Source of the DNA: Pseudomonadota bacterium
GTDB taxonomy: Bacteria > Desulfobacterota > JADFVX01
Reading direction: 5' to 3'
Assembly: GCA_015222555.1 (NCBI GenBank)
Contig: JADFVM010000310.1
Location: forward strand, 1-6,800
DNA length: 6,800 nt
The stretch's first letter is position 1, and each line of letters starts with the position of its first letter. This document shows, piece by piece, positions 1-5,356 of this stretch. The translations under genes were made by a program, and so were the position numbers. The notes under the pieces are model-generated. The model saw only the letters and a program-made list of their open reading frames with translations. It searched no databases and was not told the DNA's origin.

Positions 1-148
1 ATGCTATTCGCTGCAATTTTTGCCTTGAATTCGACTTTTTAAATTCACTTAGCTACTCGTCCAGAATTAATAGAGATACCCTTTATTCTTTGCCCCTTTG
101 TAATAAAGAGAAAATTATATGGTATATTTTATATAAAGAGGGGTGATT
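1..148. other. AT-rich leader upstream of the narK-like operon
   Basis: No gene is supported here. The first 42 bases are open in frame 1 and end in TAA at 40-42, so they could be the last 13 codons of a gene entering from the left (ending in the residues ALNSTF), but this is too short to judge. The rest is AT-rich. A weak sigma-70-like pair, TTGTAA at 98-103 and TATATT at 123-128, has a 19-base spacer, longer than usual. I found no convincing FNR, NarL or sigma-54 site. Confidence 0.4.
137..146 (+). promoter_or_regulatory. Shine-Dalgarno site that sets the start of the narK-like gene
   Basis: The purine-rich string AGAGGGGTGA lies two bases before the ATG at 149. The in-frame GTG at 143 lies inside this string and would have no ribosome site of its own, so ATG at 149 is the better start. 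Confidence 0.7.
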
Positions 149-1456
149 ATGGGTACGCATAAGGTGGAACAGTTAATTATCGCAGCAGTTGCTTTTTTCT
201 GGTGCTTTCTCATGTGGTTTGCCACTGCCGCATTCAGTCCAAGTATTGCCCAGGAATTCAGCCTCAACATTAAGCAGATGGGGCTTCTTGCCAGTTCGGC
301 CATCTGGCTGGCACCAATTATGCGTCCTCTGGCCGGCTGGGCTGCAGATAAGTTCGGTGCACCCAAATCCTTTGCCATGGTACTAATTGTTACAGGCGTC
401 ATGAGTATTATCTCAGCCTATGCACCGAGCTATGAAATCCTCTTTATAACACGCGTCATTGTGGCAATGGCGGGCATTTCCTTTGTCATTGGCATTCAGC
501 ATGTTGCGCAATGGTTTGAGAAGCAGGAGATGGGGGCTGCTGAAGGACTTTATGCCGGCACGGGTAACGTTGGTGCCGGAGTGGGAGCACTTTTGCTGCC
601 CAGGTTTTATGGAACAGATTATTCCAGCGCCTTCCTGCACCTGGGGATTATTGCTATCATTATCGCCTTCTGGGTGCTTGCACGCGGTGTGCCTGCAAAA
701 AGCGCCGAACAGGCGGCTATGACGAAGAAGACCGCCACCTTGAGAGACACCGCCTTTGTCTGGACGCGTTATGCCGCCATTGCGCTCATGCTGGCCTATG
801 CCATGTCCTTCGGTCTGGAGATCGGGATGAATGCCTGGCTTCCGGGTTATTATGCCAGGGGGTTTGCAGATGCCATCCAGGAACTCGGTTTTGAAGGCGT
901 TCAGCAGGTACAGATTGCAGCAGGTACCTTTGCTGCCGTTCAGTCCTTTAATGCGTCCCTTTTCAGGCCCTTTTCAGGATATATGTCTGATTTATGGCAG
1001 CACAAGAGCTGGATGCCATTTCCCGTCATCTCCAAAGCGCTTCCCTATTCGCCGCGCTTGCACTTTGTTTTCTTTGCCATGCTTTGTATTACCATAACAA
1101 TGATTGCTCTTACCTTTGCCGGCCTTTCCAATAACCTTGTCGTGTCCGTGCTTTTTCTTGCCATATTTGGAATAACAGTCAGTTTTGGCACAGGTTCGAC
1201 ATTTGCCGTTGTTCCCCTTATGTTTCATTCTCGCCCGGGTACTGCAACCGGTTTTATCGGGGGTATATCCTGTACAGGCGGTATTATTTATCCCCTTGTT
1301 TTTTCAAATATGGAGAATATCCATATGGGATATGCGGTAGTCGGTGTATTGATGTTTATCCCATTTATGATCTTCATTGCATGGGCCATGCACTGGGATC
1401 AGCATCCTGAAGACAAAGGTATCAGGTCAAAAGAGAGTTGGCTTGGTGAGAGTTAG
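149..1456 (+). CDS. NarK/NNP-family nitrate/nitrite porter (MFS)
   Basis: A 435-residue polytopic inner-membrane protein of the major facilitator superfamily, probably moving nitrate and/or nitrite. Seen directly: about twelve hydrophobic segments; an RPLAGW motif with Arg59 in helix 2 and an equivalent RPFSGYMSD motif with Arg273 near helix 8; a glycine-rich GTGNVGAGVG at 137-146 in helix 5; and GTGSTFAVVP from 347 in helix 11. In the NNP family the paired arginines bind the anion and the two glycine-rich nitrate signatures lie in helices 5 and 11, so the match is good although the signatures are not textbook copies. A longer polar loop (about residues 230-260) precedes helix 8. Length fits single-domain NarK proteins. 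Two tiny membrane-protein genes follow at once, and moaA, needed for the nitrate reductase cofactor, lies just beyond. Substrate and direction (uptake, or nitrate/nitrite exchange) cannot be read from sequence; another organic-anion MFS porter is the alternative. Confidence 0.8.
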   Translation: MGTHKVEQLIIAAVAFFWCFLMWFATAAFSPSIAQEFSLNIKQMGLLASSAIWLAPIMRPLAGWAADKFGAPKSFAMVLIVTGVMSIISAYAPSYEILFITRVIVAMAGISFVIGIQHVAQWFEKQEMGAAEGLYAGTGNVGAGVGALLLPRFYGTDYSSAFLHLGIIAIIIAFWVLARGVPAKSAEQAAMTKKTATLRDTAFVWTRYAAIALMLAYAMSFGLEIGMNAWLPGYYARGFADAIQELGFEGVQQVQIAAGTFAAVQSFNASLFRPFSGYMSDLWQHKSWMPFPVISKALPYSPRLHFVFFAMLCITITMIALTFAGLSNNLVVSVLFLAIFGITVSFGTGSTFAVVPLMFHSRPGTATGFIGGISCTGGIIYPLVFSNMENIHMGYAVVGVLMFIPFMIFIAWAMHWDQHPEDKGIRSKESWLGES

Positions 1457-1483
1457 TTGTAAATACATGGGAGGTATTTGATT

Positions 1484-1645
1484 ATGGGCGGCTCGATGCA
1501 AAAAGATCCTGATTATGAATATGAACCCTGGTACAAATACGGGGTGGCATTTTTATACTTCGAAATGGCGCTTGCACTCGGCGTCTGTATCTATTCTCTC
1601 TATATGGCTTTTTCAGGCAAGGGTGGATTTCCGGGCAAACATTGA
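1484..1645 (+). CDS. 53-residue single-span membrane miniprotein
   Basis: Not recognised. It starts at ATG 1484, nine bases after a strong GGGAGG ribosome site (1469-1474) and 27 bases after the porter's stop, so it is very likely cotranscribed with it. The product has an acidic, aromatic N-terminus (residues 8-19, DPDYEYEPWYKY), one hydrophobic segment at about 20-44 containing Glu27 and Cys35, and a short Gly/Lys-rich tail (GKGGFPGKH). This looks like a one-pass inner-membrane protein; the positive tail suggests the C-terminus faces the cytoplasm. By position it may be an accessory subunit or stabiliser of the porter, but this is inference only. The clear ribosome site, tight spacing and sensible topology favour a real gene over chance. 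Confidence 0.65.
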   Translation: MGGSMQKDPDYEYEPWYKYGVAFLYFEMALALGVCIYSLYMAFSGKGGFPGKH

Positions 1646-1690
1646 TTTGAAAGGCAGGCTGACAAGTAACAGATATGAGACCTGGATAGA

Positions 1691-1831
1691 ATGAAAAAAT
1701 TATCAATAGGTGTTTACGCAGTTGGAATCATTGGCCTTGTGGTCAGTCTTTTTCTTATGACAGACTTTCTCGAGCCCCTACTGAAAATAGTAAGGCTCTC
1801 AATGGACTCTGCCTTTGGATGGTTAAAATAG
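1691..1831 (+). CDS. 46-residue single-span membrane miniprotein
   Basis: Not recognised. The product begins MKKLSIGVYAVG, with a hydrophobic stretch over about residues 5-22, then an amphipathic segment with Asp24, Glu28, Lys32 and Arg35, ending GWLK. It resembles a signal-anchor or one-pass membrane peptide with the basic N-terminus in the cytoplasm. The start is ATG 1691; upstream in frame the only near-start is a CTG at 1682 before a TGA at 1676. The ribosome site is weak (GGA at 1684-1686, four bases away). It lies 45 bases after the preceding miniprotein and points the same way, so it is the probable last gene of the porter operon. Chance is not excluded because of the size and weak ribosome site. 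Confidence 0.5.
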   Translation: MKKLSIGVYAVGIIGLVVSLFLMTDFLEPLLKIVRLSMDSAFGWLK

Positions 1832-1888
1832 CATGAAGAGTTAAATGCATAGAACTATGGAGGCAGGATAGAGTTTTAAGCTAAGGGC

Positions 1889-2878
1889 TCATCCCCCGAT
1901 TTGAGTCATTGGCCTGTCAGCGTTTTCAAGGGGAGTTTCACTATCCCCTAAGGAGTGACCCGCGCCTTTCAGAATAACGGCGCGACTGATCAGGAATTTC
2001 ACTTCTTCATCGGTAGCGCCCTTTCTCATGGCTGTTTTTATATCCTCTTCTCCTTCTCTTAACAGGCAAGACTTGATATGGCCGTCAGAGGTCAGTCGAA
2101 TCCGGTTGCAGGAGTCACAGAAGTGACGAGAAACAGGGGAAATTAACCCGATCCTGCCAGCATAGCCGTCAATCGAATAATCTCTGGAAGGTGAGTTTTT
2201 TTCATGAACAGCGATCAGTGGCTGGGGCAGGTTATTTTTTATAACGCCTTCGATTTCGTCGCAAGCCATAAACTGATCGCGGTCCCAGCTGTTTTCACGC
2301 ATAGGCATGAACTCAATGAAGCGGACATGGTAGGGTCGGTCTTTGGCGAGGGCGACGAAGTCCATAATTTCGTCATCATTGAAACCTTTTATTGCAACGA
2401 CATTTAGCTTAATGGGATTAAATCCAACCTCATGCGCTTTTTCGATGCCTCTCAATACTTTGTCAAGTTTGTCTGTGAGAGTAATTTTATGAAAGCGCTC
2501 CCGTTTTAAGGAATCAATACTGATGTTTAGTCTTTTTACGCCCGCCCCTTTAAGTGACTCAGCCATTTCTTCCAGCAACAGGCCATTGGTTGTGAAAGTT
2601 GTTTCAACGCCATCAATGGAATTCATTTCCTTAACAAGTTCAACAATTCCCCTTCTAACCAGTGGTTCACCACCGGTGATGCGGAATTTCTTTACACCGA
2701 TTTGACTGGAGATGCGGACAATGCGCAAAATTTCTTCATAGGTGAGAATATTGGCGTGGGCAACAGAGTCAAAGCCCTCTGCCGGCATACAGTAAGTACA
2801 GCGCATGTTGCACCTGTCTGTTACCGATATGCGCATATAGGTTATTAAGCGGCCATGACTGTCTTTTAAAGCGTTCAG
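1889..2878 (-). CDS. moaA: GTP 3',8-cyclase MoaA (molybdenum cofactor synthesis)
   Basis: Radical-SAM enzyme that, with MoaC, converts GTP to cyclic pyranopterin monophosphate, the first step of molybdenum cofactor synthesis; cytoplasmic. With the CTG start at 2878 it is 329 residues, the usual family length. Seen: the SAM-cluster motif Cys23-x3-Cys27-x2-Cys30 within SVTDRCNMRCTYC; GGEP at 69-72; the second 4Fe-4S site Cys254-x2-Cys257-x13-Cys271 in the C-terminal half; and the family's C-terminal Gly-Gly (QIGG). The first ATG, at 2836, would remove the conserved DSHGRLITY segment just before the first motif and has no ribosome site. The CTG at 2878 sits seven bases after AAAGGAG and restores that segment. 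The gene stands alone on this strand, convergent with the porter operon and divergent from the Fe-S gene. No other moa, moe or mog gene is in the window. Product call is nearly certain; start codon is likely. Confidence 0.96.
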   Translation of the reverse strand: MNALKDSHGRLITYMRISVTDRCNMRCTYCMPAEGFDSVAHANILTYEEILRIVRISSQIGVKKFRITGGEPLVRRGIVELVKEMNSIDGVETTFTTNGLLLEEMAESLKGAGVKRLNISIDSLKRERFHKITLTDKLDKVLRGIEKAHEVGFNPIKLNVVAIKGFNDDEIMDFVALAKDRPYHVRFIEFMPMRENSWDRDQFMACDEIEGVIKNNLPQPLIAVHEKNSPSRDYSIDGYAGRIGLISPVSRHFCDSCNRIRLTSDGHIKSCLLREGEEDIKTAMRKGATDEEVKFLISRAVILKGAGHSLGDSETPLENADRPMTQIGG

Positions 2879-2885
2879 TTTATTG

Positions 2886-2892
2886 CTCCTTT
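2886..2892 (-). promoter_or_regulatory. Ribosome binding site for the CTG start of moaA
   Basis: On the minus strand this reads AAAGGAG, a strong Shine-Dalgarno match, seven bases from the CTG at 2878-2876. A TAA lies in frame overlapping its upstream edge, and no ATG, GTG or TTG lies in frame between this site and ATG 2836, so CTG is the only start suitably placed. Confidence 0.7.
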
Positions 2893-2971
2893 ATTCTTTA
2901 GTATGTGGATTGTTTCTATAAGTTCATGAAAATTAAAAAAATTGTAGCCATGGATATTTAAGTGCTAAAAT

Positions 2972-3006
2972 AGGTCTAATATAAACAAATGCCTCCCGGC
3001 AGACCT
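2972..3006 (-). promoter_or_regulatory. Hairpin-forming element upstream of moaA
   Basis: AGGTCT (2972-2977) and AGACCT (3001-3006) are perfect inverted six-base arms. On the minus strand the enclosed sequence begins with TGCC-GGGA-GGCA, a four-pair stem closed by a GNRA-type loop (3001-2990; its first base overlaps the outer arm). The element lies about 95-130 bases upstream of moaA, so it is in the leader only if transcription starts further upstream. Molybdenum cofactor riboswitches precede moaA in many bacteria, but I cannot match this element to that RNA; a protein operator or chance are alternatives. Confidence 0.3.
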
Positions 3007-3033
3007 GAATTTTCCATTATATTACAAAGTACA

Positions 3034-3049
3034 AATCAAGAGCAATCAA
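3034..3049. repeat. Tandem AATCAA repeat in the moaA/Fe-S gene intergenic region
   Basis: AATCAA occurs at 3034-3039 and again at 3044-3049, a period of ten bases, about one helical turn. That spacing is typical of direct-repeat operators bound by response regulators, but a six-base AT-rich repeat can also occur by chance. It lies 81 bases before the Fe-S gene start. Confidence 0.25.
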
Positions 3050-3129
3050 CATTTGTGATTATATCATGATTCTGTCAGTGAAGAAATAGCGGTTCAGGTT
3101 AAATTCACTGGCGGGAATAGTAATTAAAC

Positions 3130-4386
3130 ATGCCCTTAAAATATCTTCAAAAATACAAGGATGAGGTTTCTCATTGTGTCAGGTGTGGCGCGTGCCAGTC
3201 GACGTGTCCTACCTATTCAGTTGCCGGTGATGAATCTATGGTGGCACGGGGACGCATGGCACTCGTCGATGCCGTTATTGATGGCAGGCTTGACATTACG
3301 AAAGGATTTGCAAAGAGAATAAACAGTTGCCTGGATTGTAAACGGTGCATTGTTGCCTGCCCAAGCGATGTCAAGGTGGACGAAATAATCTACGCTGCCA
3401 AAGCTGAAATTGCCGAAAGTTTTGGCTGTAATCCTCTGATGAAGTTTTTCTCAAAGGGGCTTGTTTTAAGGGGCTGGCCTTTTGCCTATTTCTTAAGGTT
3501 TTTTGGCATACTTAAAAGAATCTTCTATGACCCCTTGCCCGACAGCTTTCCATTGCCCTTAGCTCTCAAGGTCAACGGAATTAAACGTTCCTTTCCTGAC
3601 GTGGGAGGGAAGCCGCTAAGAAACATTTATAAAGGTGTTCAGAGCGTTGATGAACCTAAAGGTCGTGTTGCCTTTTTTGTGGGATGTGCCACCAACTCCA
3701 TATATCAGAATATTGGTGAGGCGACCATAGAGGTTTTGCAGCATAATGGTATTGAGGTTGTCATGGTGGAAGACGAGCTTTGCTGCGGCATCCCCTTTCT
3801 TTCTAACGGTGACAGGGAGACCGCTTCAAGCCTGGCGCGAAAAAACATTGAACGCTTTACCTCCCTCGATGTAGACGCCGTTATCACGTCCTGTGCCACA
3901 TGCGGTTCCACATTGAAGCATTATGACAGTTGGGTGGATGATGAGAATGCTAAAAAATTATCCCCGCTAGTTATGGATATCCACAAATACCTGGCCGAAT
4001 ATACCGATTATACCAAAGGTCTTGGGACGGTTAATAAAAAAGTAACCTGGCATGATCCCTGTCACCTCAGCCGAGGACAGGATGTTAAGGATGAACCAAG
4101 GGAAATTCTCAGAGCGATACCGGGACTGGAATTTGTGGAGATGAGAAAACCCTGCGATTGCTGTGGCTTCGGAGGAGAGGTGTCTTTCAACGATTATGAG
4201 ATGAGCATGGCTATCGCAAAGGGAAAGGTTGAAGCGATTAAAGACTCAGGCGCCAGTGGAGTGGCAACGGGATGTCCTGCCTGCAAGACGCATATTGATG
4301 ATGCGCTTCATCACTTTAACGTGAAGTCTGAAATTCATCACACCGTAGAATATCTTGCGCAGTCTTACAGAGCCGGGAGGAAATAG
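3130..4386 (+). CDS. Double-cluster Fe-S oxidoreductase subunit, GlcF/GlpC/HdrD-like
   Basis: A 418-residue cytoplasmic or membrane-associated electron-transfer subunit. The N-terminus has two 4Fe-4S ferredoxin motifs, Cys16-x2-Cys19-x2-Cys22-x3-Cys26-Pro and Cys67-x2-Cys70-x2-Cys73-x3-Cys77-Pro. Two complete CCG domains follow: Cys186-x31-Cys218-Cys219-x35-Cys255-x2-Cys258, and Cys311-x32-Cys344-Cys345-x36-Cys382-x2-Cys385. This order and length match the glycolate oxidase Fe-S subunit GlcF and relatives (GlpC, HdrD-type). In those complexes the subunit takes electrons from a flavoprotein such as GlcD and passes them to quinone or another carrier. No flavoprotein gene adjoins it, so the substrate is unknown and GlcF is a family label only. 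The ATG at 3130 has a TAA nine bases upstream in frame; the ribosome site is weak (GGGA at 3113-3116). It is convergent with the YkgJ-like gene 41 bases downstream, with no clear terminator between. Confidence 0.88.
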   Translation: MPLKYLQKYKDEVSHCVRCGACQSTCPTYSVAGDESMVARGRMALVDAVIDGRLDITKGFAKRINSCLDCKRCIVACPSDVKVDEIIYAAKAEIAESFGCNPLMKFFSKGLVLRGWPFAYFLRFFGILKRIFYDPLPDSFPLPLALKVNGIKRSFPDVGGKPLRNIYKGVQSVDEPKGRVAFFVGCATNSIYQNIGEATIEVLQHNGIEVVMVEDELCCGIPFLSNGDRETASSLARKNIERFTSLDVDAVITSCATCGSTLKHYDSWVDDENAKKLSPLVMDIHKYLAEYTDYTKGLGTVNKKVTWHDPCHLSRGQDVKDEPREILRAIPGLEFVEMRKPCDCCGFGGEVSFNDYEMSMAIAKGKVEAIKDSGASGVATGCPACKTHIDDALHHFNVKSEIHHTVEYLAQSYRAGRK

Positions 4387-4427
4387 TGTGTGGACATGCT
4401 GATCCTGACTTCTAAATGAGCTGCTTA

Positions 4428-5159
4428 TCACCGGCCGTGACACTTTTTATATTTTTTGCCGCTTCCGCAATAACAGGGATCATTCCGTCCCGGTGTTTCT
4501 GATTTTGTTTTAAGCTCTAGCAGATGGCCTGCATTAGTCCGGCAGTAATCGCTGATAAACCCTATGATTTTATCTGCCGCTTCATCTGTTGAATCAACAC
4601 CTTCATTAAAGAACTTGTCGCTGACATTTTTTTCCATGTTGATGGCCTCTGTCACGGCGTCATCATCTCCGGGAGATATCTCAGCCGTATGAATGATCCT
4701 GCAATAGCCTTTTTCATTTTGCGTGGCATGTAACGATCCCATATAGCCACAGTGGGGTGGCCTAATATCTTCACTGTTTGTCATTGATGGGTGAACTAGG
4801 CAGACATTGTCTTCTGAGAGAAAGTTACAACGGAAGGCAAACATAGCCCTTAAAGTCAGAGAGATTGTTGTTTTTTTAATCTCCATGTTTTCGACAGAGA
4901 CATGCTGCTTTATGGGATTGCTGAAAAGTCTTCTTGGCGGGTTTTCACTGGTTATGTATTGTTCTTTTATCCTTTCCTTTCGTCTTTCTATCTGGCTGAT
5001 GAGGTGATTTTTGAAATTGTTTAAGCCCGATAGCCCACCATTTTTATTTATGTGAAAGGAAATAATTCCCCACCAGGGATTACAGCATCGTCCCTTGCAT
5101 TGCTCTATGCAAATGTCGGAAAAATAGGATGTGTCGGCACGACTTTTTTTAGATGGCAT
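4428..5159 (-). CDS. YkgJ-like cysteine-cluster protein with C-terminal SEC-C motif
   Basis: A 243-residue soluble protein of unknown job. The N-terminal part has Cys17-x3-Cys21-x3-Cys25-Cys26, and a later group Cys111, Cys120 and Cys137 follows the pattern C-x-F...C-x-x-H-P...R-P-x-x-C. Together these resemble the YkgJ/CxxCxxCC family, thought to bind zinc or an Fe-S cluster. The last 21 residues are a clear SEC-C motif: PGRNDPCYCGSGKKYKKC, then His (Cys229, Cys231, Cys240, His241), the zinc-binding tail also found on SecA, where it contacts SecB and ribosomes. A basic helix-like stretch lies at about 50-67. The region between (about 150-215) is acidic and helical. The ATG at 5159 has no good ribosome site; a TAA lies five codons upstream in frame, leaving little room for another start. 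It is divergent from the hemerythrin gene. The SEC-C call is strong and the YkgJ call moderate. Confidence 0.8.
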   Translation of the reverse strand: MPSKKSRADTSYFSDICIEQCKGRCCNPWWGIISFHINKNGGLSGLNNFKNHLISQIERRKERIKEQYITSENPPRRLFSNPIKQHVSVENMEIKKTTISLTLRAMFAFRCNFLSEDNVCLVHPSMTNSEDIRPPHCGYMGSLHATQNEKGYCRIIHTAEISPGDDDAVTEAINMEKNVSDKFFNEGVDSTDEAADKIIGFISDYCRTNAGHLLELKTKSETPGRNDPCYCGSGKKYKKCHGR

Positions 5160-5210
5160 CTTGAATGAAATTTAACAAGAGTGATTTTCTCTGATTTGAT
5201 ATAAAAAAAT

Positions 5211-5239
5211 ATATTACCTGTTGCAATCATCTCTTGCAA
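5211..5239 (-). promoter_or_regulatory. Candidate sigma-70 promoter of the YkgJ/SEC-C gene
   Basis: On the minus strand TTGCAA (5239-5234) and TAATAT (5216-5211) are separated by exactly 17 bases, each matching four of six consensus positions. The expected transcript would start about 45 bases before the ATG. The -35 box is one of two TTGCAAT copies noted separately. Confidence 0.35.
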
Positions 5240-5240
5240 T
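5221..5240. repeat. TTGCAAT direct repeat between divergent genes
   Basis: TTGCAAT occurs at 5221-5227 and 5234-5240 with a six-base gap. Its TTGCAA core is self-complementary, so each copy is also a small palindrome. The pair covers the -35 area and spacer of the candidate minus-strand promoter and lies about 58 bases upstream of the candidate hemerythrin promoter, a position suited to a shared operator. No known regulator is assigned. Confidence 0.35.
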
Positions 5241-5277
5241 GAGTAAGGGCGGAACTTTTTGCTGTGCTTAACTGTTC

Positions 5278-5306
5278 TTGTATTATAAAAGAAAATCTGA
5301 TAAAAT
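5278..5306 (+). promoter_or_regulatory. Candidate extended -10 promoter of the hemerythrin gene
   Basis: TGATAAAAT (5298-5306) is an extended -10 element with a five-of-six match in its hexamer. A weak -35, TTGTAT (5278-5283), lies 17 bases upstream of the hexamer. Transcription would start near 5313, giving a leader of about 44 bases that contains the strong ribosome site AAGAGGTGA (5345-5353). Confidence 0.5.
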
Positions 5307-5356
5307 GCACGTTTCTTCAAGTAAAAAAATACAAATTGTAACAAAAGAGGTGACTT

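Noticed and set aside
3..146. Frame-3 open stretch entering from the left edge
   Set aside because: It lacks a start, is AT-rich with unlikely residue content (Tyr, Asn and Ile heavy) and ends inside the narK ribosome site; more likely chance.
143..148. GTG at 143 as the start of the narK-like gene
   Set aside because: It lies inside the Shine-Dalgarno string that serves ATG 149 and would have no ribosome site of its own.
1482..1706. Minus-strand 74-codon frame opposite the miniproteins
   Set aside because: Its product is basic and low in structure, with no ribosome site seen; the plus-strand frames have the better start signal and sensible membrane topology.
1832..1888. Terminator between the miniprotein operon and moaA
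   Set aside because: Only a five-base CATAG/CTATG arm pair with a two-base loop and no T run is present, too weak to call.
3053..3070. FNR/CRP-like palindrome (TGTGATTATATCATGA region)
   Set aside because: The TGAT and ATCA arms have a three-base spacer instead of four, and the outer bases do not match either consensus.
5247..5262. Possible sigma-54 promoter (GGGC...TTGC) before the hemerythrin gene
   Set aside because: The GG-to-GC distance is one base too long for sigma-54, whose spacing is strict, and the -24 element is a poor match.
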